A DNA stretch of 64,000 nucleotides from contig NZ_JBLKNZ010000001.1 in NCBI RefSeq assembly GCF_051414115.1, forward strand, positions 2,480,001-2,544,000. Direction: 5' to 3'. Origin of the DNA: Halovenus marina (GTDB taxonomy: Archaea; Halobacteriota; Halobacteria; Halobacteriales; Haloarculaceae). The notes below the pieces were generated by a model. The model ran no database searches and had not been told where the DNA came from. It saw nothing but the letters and a program-made list of their open reading frames with translations. Positions 44,281 to 52,385 of the stretch are shown here, one piece after another. The first letter of the stretch is position 1. Each line of letters starts with the position of its first letter. Made by a program: the position numbers and the translations under genes.

Positions 44281-47200
44281 ATGCCACACTGCCGAATCAC
44301 GACCAACCCGAGGTGATTCGAGTGCTCCACGTCGATGATGGTCCAGACTTCCAAGACGTGGCTGCAACGCTTCTCGAACGCGCCGACGACCGAATCGTGG
44401 TCGAAACCGCGACACGCACAAGCGAGGCGCTCGACCGCCTCTCGTCTGAACCCTTCGACTGTATCGTCTCAGATTACGATATGCCCGAGCAGAACGGCAT
44501 CGAGTTTCTCGAGGCTGTCCGAACGACCGACCCGGACCTCCCGTTCATTCTGTTCACCGGGAAGGGTTCCGAAGCGATTGCCAGTGACGCGATCTCGGCT
44601 GGCGTGTCCGATTATCTGCAAAAGCAAGGCGGGACTGACCAGTATGCCGTACTCGCAAACCGCATCGTCAACCTCGTCGAGAAGTTTCGGGCCGAACAGG
44701 CCCAGCAGCGCAATCGCGTTCTCGTCGAGGAGGCGACTGACGTCATCCTCGTTGTCGGTACGGACGCGACAATTCAGTACGCGACCCCGTCCGCCGAATC
44801 GATCCTAGTGCGAACCCCCGAAGAACTCGTCGGGACGAGTGGATTCGCCCCCATCCATCCAGACGATCAGGAGTACGTGATGTCGGTGTTCGCGGAGTTA
44901 GCCGAAGACCCCGGCGGCCGTCGCTCGACAGAGTTTCGGTACGAACGACCCGACGGCACCTGGATCTGGGCAGAGGCCCGGGGCCGTAATCTACTGAACA
45001 CTGACACCGTCGATGGGATCGTCATCTACACGCGAGATATCACGGAGCGCAAGACACACGAGCAGCTCATCGAAGACCTCCACGGCACCGCGCGTGAACT
45101 CGTACAGGCCGAAACGCCGCAGGAAGTCAGCGAAATCACCGTCGAGTCGATCCGGTCTGTTCTCGATATGCCAGCTAATGCCATCCATCTCTACGACGAC
45201 ACAGCGGATGGGTTAGCTCCCGTCGCGTGGACGGATGCCTGTGCGGAGCTTGTCGGCACGATACCGACACTCCATCCCGGCGAAAGCCTGGCGTGGGACG
45301 TGTTCGAGACCGGAGACTCACAGGTCTACGACGACGTCTCGACGGCATCCGGTCGACTCGATCCGGATACTGCGCTCAAAAGCGAGATCATTCTCCCCCT
45401 CGGAGAGCACGGCGTTCTCCTGATCGGGTCCAGCGAGACCGACGCGTTCGGTGAAACAGACCTCTCGCTTGCGCAGACGCTTTCTGCCCACGCGACGACA
45501 GTGCTCGACCGCATCGCGCGTGAGGCAGACATCCGAACGACGACAGATCGATATCGAACACTCGTCGACCACTTCCCGGCTGGCGCCGTCTTCCTCTATA
45601 ATTCGGATCTCACGTGTGTTCTCGCTGGGGGACAGGGGCTCTCCGATGCGGGCTTGTCGAGTGACGATGTCATCGGTAAGCGACCCAGTGACCGGTACCC
45701 GAAAGCGATTGCGGCGGAACTGGAAGCGAAGCTACAGCACGCCCTCGAGGGCGAATCGAGCGTCTTCGAGCAGACCTACAAGGGACGGTCCTATCGCATC
45801 CAAACCCTGCCAGTCGAGGACGGTGACCACGTGATGGCAGTCTCACAGGATATTACAGCGCGGAAGACGCGTGAGGACGCTCTGGAAGCGCTCCAGCAAC
45901 GGACACACGCCCTGATGCATACGACCACGAAGGAGGAAACCGCCCAGATTGCGGTCGATGCGGCCCGAGAGATACTCGATTCGCCGCTGAGCGGGGTCCA
46001 CCTGTTGGCAGACTCACAGCAGACACTCGACTCAGTTGCGTTTCTCGACACGACGCCAGACGGTCTCGGTGACGCCCCGGTCTACGACCGGGCTGCAGCG
46101 TCCGATCCGCGGTCACAGATCGTCTGGGGTGTCTTCGAGAGCGGTGAACCACTCGCCATCGACGATACGCGTGACCACGGCCGTCTAGCCGAAGTCACAC
46201 CAGTGCGAAGTGGGGTCGTTCATCCGCTCGGGGAGTACGGCGTGTTTATCGCCTCGGCAACCGAACCGGCGGCGTTCGACACGACTGACAAAACCCTTCT
46301 CGATATTCTGGCGACGGCACTCACGGCGGCCCTCGAACGGGTCGACCGTGAAACACGTCTCCGTGATCGTGAACAGCGCGTGCAAACCGAGCGTGACCGG
46401 TTGAACGCGCTGTTCGAGATGGTGCCAGACCCGATCACACACGTCCGGTTCGAGAACGACGAGCCCATTCTTGTCGGAGCCAACACGGCCTTCGAGGACA
46501 CCTTCGGTGCGCGTATCGACGACGTCATCGGGGCGTCGTCAAACGACCTGATCGTCCCGCCCGACCGGCAAGATGAGGCCGAAACTATCGACGAGCAGGT
46601 TCGCACGGACGGGATCCTCACTCAGGAGGTTCGCCGACAGACGGCAGACGGAACCGGCGACTTTCTGTTCCGGTCGGTTCCGATCAGCAGTTCCGACGAG
46701 ACAGAGGAGTACTTCGGCATCTATATTGATATCACGGACCAGAAAGCGACAGAGCGACGACTCGAACGACAGAACGAACGGCTCGAAGCGTTCGCCAGCG
46801 TGATCAGTCACGACCTGCGGAATCCGCTCAACGTCGCCGACCTTCGACTCGAACTGGCCGCCGAGGAGTGTGATAGCCCGCATCTGGAGAGCATCGCAGA
46901 GGCACACGACCGGATGAACGCGCTGATCGACGACCTGCTGACGCTCGCACGTGAAGGTAATCAGGTCAGCGATGTGGAGGCTGTCGCCCTCCCAGACCTC
47001 GTCCAGAGCTGCTGGCGAAACGTCGAGACAGCCGACGCGACAATCGATATCCGTGTCGATCAGTCGATCCAGGCGAACCGAAGCCGACTCGCGCAACTGT
47101 TCGAGAATCTGATCCGGAACGCTGTCGACCACGCTGGCCAGAACGCGACGGTCACCGTCGGGAACCTGGCTCATGGGTTCTACGTCGAAGACGACGGGCC

Positions 47201-47387
47201 AGGCATCCCCGAAGCAGAGCGTGACGAGGTTTTCGAGGCGGGCTACTCGACCGCCGAAGGCGGTACCGGATTCGGACTGAGTATCGTCGACGAAGTGGCC
47301 ACTGCACACGGCTGGGATATTCGTGTGACCGCTGGCACGGAGGGTGGGGCGCGATTCGAGATTACGAACGTCGAGTTCACGGACTGA
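44277..47387 (+). CDS. Large hybrid sensor kinase: receiver-PAS-GAF-PAS-GAF-PAS-HisKA-ATPase
   Basis: This 1,036-residue soluble protein begins with a response-regulator receiver domain (VIRVLHVDDGPDFQDVA, phosphoacceptor Asp in DCIVSDYDMPEQNG). Sensor domains follow: a PAS (~150-265), a GAF (~280-420), a PAS (~430-540), a GAF (~555-700) and a PAS (~710-840). A HisKA helix (FASVISHDLRNPLN) and an ATPase domain (NLIRNAVDHA, DDGPGIP, GTGFGLSIVDE) complete it. It resembles haloarchaeal bat-like and light/oxygen sensors in domain order. The kinase end is near-identical in motif to that of the kinase at 25221-26612. Its stop codon forms the left target repeat of the MITE-like element. Confidence 0.85.
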   Translation: MNATLPNHDQPEVIRVLHVDDGPDFQDVAATLLERADDRIVVETATRTSEALDRLSSEPFDCIVSDYDMPEQNGIEFLEAVRTTDPDLPFILFTGKGSEAIASDAISAGVSDYLQKQGGTDQYAVLANRIVNLVEKFRAEQAQQRNRVLVEEATDVILVVGTDATIQYATPSAESILVRTPEELVGTSGFAPIHPDDQEYVMSVFAELAEDPGGRRSTEFRYERPDGTWIWAEARGRNLLNTDTVDGIVIYTRDITERKTHEQLIEDLHGTARELVQAETPQEVSEITVESIRSVLDMPANAIHLYDDTADGLAPVAWTDACAELVGTIPTLHPGESLAWDVFETGDSQVYDDVSTASGRLDPDTALKSEIILPLGEHGVLLIGSSETDAFGETDLSLAQTLSAHATTVLDRIAREADIRTTTDRYRTLVDHFPAGAVFLYNSDLTCVLAGGQGLSDAGLSSDDVIGKRPSDRYPKAIAAELEAKLQHALEGESSVFEQTYKGRSYRIQTLPVEDGDHVMAVSQDITARKTREDALEALQQRTHALMHTTTKEETAQIAVDAAREILDSPLSGVHLLADSQQTLDSVAFLDTTPDGLGDAPVYDRAAASDPRSQIVWGVFESGEPLAIDDTRDHGRLAEVTPVRSGVVHPLGEYGVFIASATEPAAFDTTDKTLLDILATALTAALERVDRETRLRDREQRVQTERDRLNALFEMVPDPITHVRFENDEPILVGANTAFEDTFGARIDDVIGASSNDLIVPPDRQDEAETIDEQVRTDGILTQEVRRQTADGTGDFLFRSVPISSSDETEEYFGIYIDITDQKATERRLERQNERLEAFASVISHDLRNPLNVADLRLELAAEECDSPHLESIAEAHDRMNALIDDLLTLAREGNQVSDVEAVALPDLVQSCWRNVETADATIDIRVDQSIQANRSRLAQLFENLIRNAVDHAGQNATVTVGNLAHGFYVEDDGPGIPEAERDEVFEAGYSTAEGGTGFGLSIVDEVATAHGWDIRVTAGTEGGARFEITNVEFTD

Positions 47388-47496
47388 TAGTGTTTGTTGC
47401 GAGTCTTTACCGCTGTCGTGCAACAAGACATCACTTACACGGCGTGAAACACCGATATCTGTGACGTGGTCACGAAAATTACCGCAACAAACACTA
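47388..47496. mobile_element. 109-bp MITE-like element with 14-bp terminal inverted repeats
   Basis: The ends tagtgtttgttgcg (47388-47401) and cgcaacaaacacta (47483-47496) are perfect inverses. The trinucleotide tga flanks both ends (47385-47387 and 47497-47499), as a 3-bp target duplication would. The element has no coding capacity. The left tga is the stop codon of the large kinase, so insertion changed only sequence after the gene. The size and structure fit a miniature inverted-repeat element mobilised by a transposase elsewhere. Confidence 0.75.
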
Positions 47497-47552
47497 TGAC
47501 GGGTCGTGTCGAGCGAAGCGGTTTTATGTCCTAACTGCATTCATTCTGTGTA

Positions 47553-48155
47553 ATGAGTGGGGACGGGGTTGATCAATCAAAACGTGCGACTTTGCGACGC
47601 TTTGCCGCGCTCGGTGCCGCGAGCCAGCTCGTACAGTTCGCGAGCGCGAGCGAGAGCGAAGCACCCGATGCGCTCGCGGGCTATCTGACCACCACACCCG
47701 GAGCGCACTTCTCGAAGATTCGAGACGACCTCAAACTCGGCACCGGCGAGACACAGCACCACCTCCGACAGCTCGAATCGGAGGGAATTGTCGAGAGTCG
47801 CAAGGACGGGGACTACCGGCGATACTTCCCCGCAGGGCTGTTCACGGAGTTCGAGCAGGTGGCGCTTGGCTATCTCCGGCGCGACACCCCGCGCGGGATG
47901 TGTATCGCCTTGCTCGATGGGATAGACCCCACCGCCGGTGCGCTCGCGCGCGAACTCGACGTCTCGCGACCGACCGTGAGCAAGTACGCCGCGCAACTGG
48001 AGGAGGCTGGCCTGCTCTCGCGCACGAACGGCTACGCGCTCGAACGCCCCGAGACGGTGTTGTTCTTGCTCGTCCGGTACGCCGAATCCTTCGGCGACGA
48101 CGCCGCGGCCTTCGCAGAGCGCGCGCCCGAGTTGGTCAGCTACGACCCCGAATAA
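47553..48155 (+). CDS. Winged-helix transcriptional regulator (two wHTH modules)
   Basis: This 200-residue protein has a first winged helix (PGAHFSKIRDDLKLGTGETQHHLRQLESEGIVESRKDGDYRRYFP) and a second (AGALARELDVSRPTVSKYAAQLEEAGLLSRTNGY), a layout common in haloarchaeal ArsR/MarR-like regulators. The N-terminal ~35 residues are a variable lead. A gttttatg box at 47521-47528 is 27 bp before the ATG, consistent with leaderless transcription. Before the integrative element arrived, the gene ended about 60 bp from the 3' end of menB. Confidence 0.82.
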   Translation: MSGDGVDQSKRATLRRFAALGAASQLVQFASASESEAPDALAGYLTTTPGAHFSKIRDDLKLGTGETQHHLRQLESEGIVESRKDGDYRRYFPAGLFTEFEQVALGYLRRDTPRGMCIALLDGIDPTAGALARELDVSRPTVSKYAAQLEEAGLLSRTNGYALERPETVLFLLVRYAESFGDDAAAFAERAPELVSYDPE

Positions 48156-48220
48156 TTCCCCTGTCAGCTACGGCCCAGAGTGACCACTCTCCTTCGCGCC
48201 TGTTCCCAAACTGCCGTCAG

Positions 48221-48235
48221 TAGTGCCACGGAAAC
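48221..48235. repeat. attL: left 15-bp direct repeat
   Basis: tagtgccacggaaac is identical to the right copy. On the minus strand this junction reads TTT CCG TGG CAC TAC TGA, which is the probable original end of menB (FPWHY, stop TGA at 48217-48219). It marks the left crossover region of the element. Confidence 0.88.
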
Positions 48236-48589
48236 ACAATTTTGCAGTATAAACAACGTATAACAGTATCTACTACTATGCTTACTCAAAGTTACCTATG
48301 TCGCAATTTTAAACAACTTCTCTGCTATTTACGAACGGGGCGTTTGGGCGGTATGCATAACAGTAATATTATTAGTGTTGTCGTCTTACCTGTTCGAGTG
48401 TGTCTTAGAAAACATGCCAATTCCTCTCTATCCAAGCTCTGTCAGGGGTCGAATAAAAGGAGCAATAATTGACTCCGCATCGGGAAAACTGTAGTTAGCG
48501 GGATTTCTAATCAGTTGATAGAGTTTATCCAGTACATCCTATATATTTCTACAACCAATATTATAATAGATGACTTCCAAGTAGAAGGT
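48236..48589. other. AT-rich left end of the integrative element, no convincing gene
   Basis: These 354 bp after attL hold the left arm site and AT-rich sequence. A 76-codon frame exists (from about 48242) but its product is basic and irregular and I do not accept it. At the right end an attataata box (48560-48568) sits 27 bp before the next start codon. Nothing else is recognisable. Confidence 0.5.
48246..48258. repeat. Left 13-bp arm-site repeat of the integrative element
   Basis: agtataaacaacg lies 10 bp inside the left att repeat. Its exact inverse occurs 8 bp inside the right att repeat. A matched inverted pair just inside both att sites fits binding sites for the recombinase or an accessory protein. 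Confidence 0.6.
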
Positions 48590-49027
48590 ATGCATGCAAG
48601 CAAACTCGTACTGGATCGGTTAGAAGCTTGGGAGCCAGAGACGAGATTCCAGAAAGAAAGTACGTTTCATGATTCAATGGCTGAATATCTGAAACGCACT
48701 TTGCCCTCAACAGGCTATCAGATAAAAACAGAAGGTAAGTTACAGATTGATATTGCTGTGGGCAATCAGGTAGGAATTGAACTCAAACACTCACCAAGTG
48801 CAAATGAAATTGACCGGCTAAATGGACAGATTGACCGTTACATTAGTGGGTTTGACACGGTGATTGTAGCTGTCTTCGGCGACGTACACAGTCGGTGGGA
48901 ACACATGATTGACTCATACCCAAGCGTGCATTTCATGCAGTTTTGGAAGGGTGGGAATAGCTACTCTGAACCAGCACAGAAGTCACGATCTTCACAGACC
49001 CATCCAGCCTTCGAGGGGTGGATGTGA
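48590..49027 (+). CDS. Small PD-(D/E)XK-like nuclease-fold protein
   Basis: This 145-residue protein shows a plausible restriction-endonuclease core: Asp54 in LQIDIAVGN and Glu64-x-Lys66 in VGIELKH, after an N-terminal helix (KESTFHDSMAEYLKRTL). A later helix (IDRLNGQIDRYIS) and strand (DTVIVAVFGD) complete an alpha/beta core. It could be a defence or DNA-processing nuclease. A ttataata box at about 48561-48568 is 27 bp before the ATG; an earlier ATG gives a non-native-looking extension. Confidence 0.55.
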   Translation: MHASKLVLDRLEAWEPETRFQKESTFHDSMAEYLKRTLPSTGYQIKTEGKLQIDIAVGNQVGIELKHSPSANEIDRLNGQIDRYISGFDTVIVAVFGDVHSRWEHMIDSYPSVHFMQFWKGGNSYSEPAQKSRSSQTHPAFEGWM

Positions 49028-49138
49028 ATGTCGAATGAACCTGATTCAATCCCTGATGAAGTAGACTTGCCAGATTGGATTGTGGCGATTCTCCTACTAA
49101 TATTTCTGGTTGGGGCGGCGTATGTGCTGTATCTTTGA
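49028..49138 (+). CDS. Tiny membrane protein (36 aa)
   Basis: The ATG follows directly after the stop of the nuclease-like gene. The product has an acidic start (MSNEPDSIPDEVDLPDW) and one transmembrane helix (IVAILLLIFLVGAAYVLYL). Adjacent stop and start suggest translational coupling. The function is unknown; it could anchor or regulate the preceding protein. Confidence 0.5.
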   Translation: MSNEPDSIPDEVDLPDWIVAILLLIFLVGAAYVLYL

Positions 49139-49297
49139 ATATATTATACACACTGCTTTGCCCCGTCAAGAATAGGAGTAGATAATTCTATGAAGAGCGT
49201 GTCATAGAAAGCACAACTTGTCTTTCCCTCTCGAAACATATTGTGTATCTTTTCGAGTTATAAACAAGCCTTTCCGTGTTGAGCATCTATATTTGCT

Positions 49298-49519
49298 GTG
49301 GAAAAGAGAGATTTGAGTCTTCTTGAGCGGATTATCGGGCATATTGCCGATGTAGAAGGGGTTGAACCAGAAGATCTTGAGATGTCCCTTCACAATCATA
49401 TCGACACAGATGCAATACAGGCCTTAGCAGAGCAGGAGAATAATTCATGGGAACTTCAGTTTGAGACTCCGAATCATGTGGTGACTGTTCTGGAGAATAA
49501 TAGTATATCCGTTGAATAA
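49298..49519 (+). CDS. HalOD1-like output-domain protein
   Basis: This 73-residue protein (GTG start) resembles the HalOD1 output domain: LLERIIGHIADVEGVEPEDLEMSLHNHIDTDAIQAL, then strands (WELQFETPNHVVTVLENNSISV). In haloarchaea this domain often stands alone or at the end of regulators. Its presence on a mobile element suggests a regulatory role. The exact start is uncertain. Confidence 0.6.
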   Translation: MEKRDLSLLERIIGHIADVEGVEPEDLEMSLHNHIDTDAIQALAEQENNSWELQFETPNHVVTVLENNSISVE

Positions 49520-49555
49520 AAACCGGGAGAAAATCTATTCTTGATTCCTAACTGA

Positions 49556-50068
49556 CTATTCGTTAACACCCCCTTCTCGATTCGGGTTTTTGAAGTTGTT
49601 ACGATAGCAGGGCCAACAGGGAAGCTCTGATCTTTGATTCCCATCCCCACAGAGACAATCATCGGGCCGTTGTTTCTCTCCTTCCCTATCGACAGTATCT
49701 TCCATTAAGCCCCCGTCTGTCGTGGCTATCTGTGGTGAGCCAGTAACGTGTTCTCCGAGTTGGGAATCAACTGCATCGGTGTCGGCCCATCCGGGGATTG
49801 TCCACTCGCCTGTGGCGAATCGAACGCGTCTTTCGTGTTTGCACAACTCGCTGTCTTCGAGATTATACTGTTTGTCGGGACAGGTACAGCGGCCTTTGAG
49901 AACGTCCACACGGTACTCAGAGCCGCTTTCTGTGGTTACAGAGTAGACCTCTCCCCCGAGTGAAAGAACCGTCATGTACTCCGTGAGTGCGCTTACGTCT
50001 CGTTTCTGAAGGTCTATACTGTCGTCCGTGACGGCATATTCAAGTGCCGCCGAATCGTTGGTTTGCAT
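49556..50068 (-). CDS. SWIM zinc-finger protein
   Basis: This 170-residue protein has a SWIM motif: Cys61-x-Cys63 in RCTCPDKQ, then Cys76-x-His78 in LCKHERRV, preceded by strands (YSVTTESGSEYRVDVLKG). A second cysteine cluster lies near the C-terminus (CLCGDGNQ and CWPCYR). SWIM proteins on haloarchaeal proviruses and plasmids are common and may bind nucleic acid. It is divergent from the small winged-helix gene across a palindrome-rich region. Confidence 0.78.
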   Translation of the reverse strand: MQTNDSAALEYAVTDDSIDLQKRDVSALTEYMTVLSLGGEVYSVTTESGSEYRVDVLKGRCTCPDKQYNLEDSELCKHERRVRFATGEWTIPGWADTDAVDSQLGEHVTGSPQIATTDGGLMEDTVDREGEKQRPDDCLCGDGNQRSELPCWPCYRNNFKNPNREGGVNE

Positions 50069-50278
50069 GGCCTTTCCGACTCCAAACGAAGGCCATCGCC
50101 TGAGTGCTGGAACACTCAGGCTTTCTCTGAATCAGAGCCCCGAGAGGCGACGACCTTCGTATTTCTACCTTAGACGGTAAAGTAATAAAACTACCGGAAA
50201 TGCCTATATACGTACACCAACAGCAGTTAGTAACTTCTAAGGTAAAAACTTAACATCGTAGAAATTGAGACATTACAC
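50069..50278. promoter_or_regulatory. Divergent promoter region with multiple palindromes
   Basis: This gap between SWIM and winged-helix genes holds a long imperfect inverted repeat (50086-50101 with 50145-50160, 14 of 16 paired). Inside it is a 9-bp hairpin gcctgagtg/cactcaggc (50098-50121), next to a short ctctg-aat-cagag palindrome at 50125-50137. Further out, taccttaga (50166-50174) pairs with tctaaggta (50236-50244), and atttctac (50161-50168) with gtagaaat (50258-50265). These look like operator sites, an RNA structure or a replication origin. Confidence 0.6.
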
Positions 50279-50509
50279 ATGGGAAATGATACAACAACCG
50301 GACGAAAACCACGAGTAACGGATGACGAAATTCTGCAACTCTTTCGAGATACTGATGATCCAGTCCTTTCAACTGCGGAAGTGACAAATCAACTACCGAT
50401 CAAGAGATCTGCGACCTACAAACGCTTATCGGCACTTCGTGATGACGGAGAATTAACGGGCAAAGATATTGGCGGTCGAAATACAGTTTGGTGGATCCCA
50501 GACAACTGA
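50279..50509 (+). CDS. Small winged-helix DNA-binding protein
   Basis: This 76-residue protein is a single winged helix: RVTDDEILQLFRDTDDPVLSTAEVTNQLPIKRSATYKRLSALRDDGELTGKDIGGRNTVWW ends in the wing. It probably regulates the element's own promoters. The ATG follows the palindrome-rich divergent region, so autoregulation there is a reasonable guess. Confidence 0.7.
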   Translation: MGNDTTTGRKPRVTDDEILQLFRDTDDPVLSTAEVTNQLPIKRSATYKRLSALRDDGELTGKDIGGRNTVWWIPDN

Positions 50510-50718
50510 GTTTTCCAACCCGGTTGGAACATAAGTGTTAAAAAATCTACATGACTTTAGTAACCCCCATCGCGTGATAGAGTCGTCTCAGCCTGATTTT
50601 TAGGCCAATTTTCGTTGTGTCTCGGTGGTTCTCCTGAAAGAACCGGCAAAAATTTCATTCCCTCATAGGAATTAATGATCGGGAATTATGCCGCTATAGG
50701 CGCTCTAACTCCTGTTTG

Positions 50719-50838
50719 TCGGCCCCCGCCCCCATACCTATATTAAGGCGTGTCCTTTCATTATACTGTGGGGGAGATATAACGACCCCACCCCCCACGG
50801 TATATAAGGGCGATACCTTTCATTGTAGTGCGGGGGAC
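50719..50838 (+). promoter_or_regulatory. Tandem duplicated promoter/operator in a 365-bp gene-free stretch
   Basis: Two copies of a ~38-bp sequence, 62 bp apart, each start with a TATA box (tatattaagg at 50739; tataagg-type at 50801) and end in cattxtaxtgxggggga. By hand 29 of 38 positions match without gaps. Each is preceded by a C-rich run. Two TATA boxes in register point to twin promoters or operators for the small gene at 50875 and the Rep genes after it. The stretch from 50510 to 50718 holds nothing else I can name. Confidence 0.55.
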
Positions 50839-50874
50839 GGCGAAGAATGCCGCTCCATTCTTGATGAACCACTC

Positions 50875-51015
50875 ATGTCTCGAACAACGACAATTAGCGT
50901 CAGTTACGAGGAGAAACGGCAATTAGACGAAGCGGCTGAAGAACTCTGCGGGACTACGGAAGTCCCATATGGCGAAGTAATATCGCAACTTGTAGAAACA
51001 ACACTCGACGTGTAG
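50875..51015 (+). CDS. Small ribbon-helix-helix-like protein (46 aa)
   Basis: The product (MSRTTTISVSYEEKRQLDEA at its start) fits a short ribbon-helix-helix: a beta strand (TTISVSYEEKRQ) followed by two helices (LDEAAEELCG and PYGEVISQLVETTL). Such proteins on archaeal plasmids control copy number by binding their own promoters, which fits the duplicated promoter just upstream. A longer upstream in-frame start runs through the C-rich promoter and is rejected. Confidence 0.55.
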   Translation: MSRTTTISVSYEEKRQLDEAAEELCGTTEVPYGEVISQLVETTLDV

Positions 51016-51067
51016 CGTAGCGATTACCAATCAATTGCGGTGCGGTTCCTCGATCATTTCAATTCTT

Positions 51068-51424
51068 ATGTCTATAGACATTTCAAACCTCGATAGAGAG
51101 AATAGTAAATCTAACAATTCTGAGAAATCTGATTGTTCTAATCAATCAGCTAAACCTCTTAAACCCCATTTTCAGCAGGATGGGCGGTATTTCCTGAAGG
51201 ATCCGGAGAGTGGACAGTCTGTTAATGTCTCACGCTTGACCGCATACGCTGAATATGGTGAGAAAATTCATAAACGGGATGCTCATCACGAAATCCCGAT
51301 ACTGAAAGTGGATGCACCGAGATTTATTGATGCGCTCTCACGGGAGAATCATACCAGATACCACGGACAGAACCCTCAACCTGTTCAAGTGGATGGTTTC
51401 CCGGTACTCCGACCGGACTCATGA
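51068..51424 (+). CDS. Unknown protein preceding Rep, weak HNH-like resemblance
   Basis: This 118-residue protein has a low-complexity, Ser/Asn/Lys-rich N-terminus and a folded C-terminal half (GRYFLKDPESGQSVNVSRLTAYAEYGEKIHKRDAHHEIPILK, then a helix and RYHGQ). The DAHHEI segment resembles part of an HNH motif, but not all metal ligands are evident. It overlaps the Rep gene by 4 bp (ATGA), so the two are translated together. I treat it as a Rep accessory of unknown function. Confidence 0.5.
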   Translation: MSIDISNLDRENSKSNNSEKSDCSNQSAKPLKPHFQQDGRYFLKDPESGQSVNVSRLTAYAEYGEKIHKRDAHHEIPILKVDAPRFIDALSRENHTRYHGQNPQPVQVDGFPVLRPDS

Positions 51425-52362
51425 GCGGAACCCAAGACGACTATGCGCCATCTCACACAATACCTGATAGATTTGCCGCTTCTAACGATACCGAACCTGC
51501 TGATCCAAGTAATTGCGACGATGCCGCTCGTCGTAATCTACCTCTTGCCCCAGATTCAGTAAAAACAGAGCCATTACCTGATCCGCTCGTCTCAGAGGGG
51601 CGAGTGGTAACTGTGGCTGACGCCATAGAGACGTACTTGAGAACGCAATGGCACAACTGGAAGGAGAGAGACGACCCATCGAAGTACGAACGACACAGGT
51701 TCGAGACGTATCCTCGAATCCATAAGGCCGACCGATTGCTACAGGAGCGGTACGCTGGCAATCTAACCACGGCCATGCTGACACGGCGGTTGTCTCCTAC
51801 GGACGAAAGAGACAATTGGATGACACCATGGGAGTGTAACGAAATGCTCCACGGTGGACAAATTCATAGATCGGTGAACCGTGCGCTGAGGTACCATCTC
51901 GGTGAGTTTGAGTTTGTCTGGGTAGCGGTAACAGCTCCAACTCGAAGTACTGGAACGCCTCATGAACACATCTACCTATGGGTAGACGACCCAGAGAACG
52001 AGTTCACCGTAGATCATCTGAAGCCTGCACTTGAAAAACACTTGAACTATTGTGACAACGCGTACCGGAAGCATCATAGACACCGACCTGATGGGACAGA
52101 CGGAGCTATCACAGTCTATCACTCCCCGCCCCTTATCGGTGACAAACCTGAGAAACTCATGGACATACTGGAAGATGAGACTCCCAACAGGCCGAGTACT
52201 ACTGGAGCGCAGTATCTCGCATCTCAACTGGCGCACCTCCCAGTTCGAGATTATTACGAGACTGAACGGGAGAATCCACCAAAAACGCTGTTCGAGGGCG
52301 CGGCGCTTGCGTGGGCCAGTCCGTATAACTGGCTACGGACAGGTGAGGGATTCCCTGTCTGA
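51421..52362 (+). CDS. HUH-type rolling-circle replication initiator (Rep)
   Basis: This 313-residue protein has the metal-binding HUH motif His181-Glu-His183 in TGTPHEHIYLWVDD, preceded by a strand (FEFVWVAVTAP) as in archaeal plasmid and pleolipovirus-like Rep proteins. The nicking tyrosine is probably in AQYLASQLAHL (Tyr265). It should nick the origin and start rolling-circle replication after excision. It is coupled to the gene upstream by ATGA. A short inverted repeat lies just after the stop. Confidence 0.8.
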   Translation: MSGTQDDYAPSHTIPDRFAASNDTEPADPSNCDDAARRNLPLAPDSVKTEPLPDPLVSEGRVVTVADAIETYLRTQWHNWKERDDPSKYERHRFETYPRIHKADRLLQERYAGNLTTAMLTRRLSPTDERDNWMTPWECNEMLHGGQIHRSVNRALRYHLGEFEFVWVAVTAPTRSTGTPHEHIYLWVDDPENEFTVDHLKPALEKHLNYCDNAYRKHHRHRPDGTDGAITVYHSPPLIGDKPEKLMDILEDETPNRPSTTGAQYLASQLAHLPVRDYYETERENPPKTLFEGAALAWASPYNWLRTGEGFPV

Positions 52363-52385
52363 CCTAAGACCACGTATGCGCTAAC

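Noticed and set aside
43970..44421. Other overlapping frames in the SPFH-kinase gap
   Set aside because: They have basic, irregular products and no promoter or overlap signal; only one frame is kept, at low confidence.
48242..48472. 76-codon frame next to attL
   Set aside because: It overlaps the arm site, has an unnatural composition and no recognisable motif.
50086..50160. tRNA or tRNA-like structure
   Set aside because: The palindromes do not form acceptor, anticodon and T-arm with consensus bases; the stems are mutually exclusive in part.
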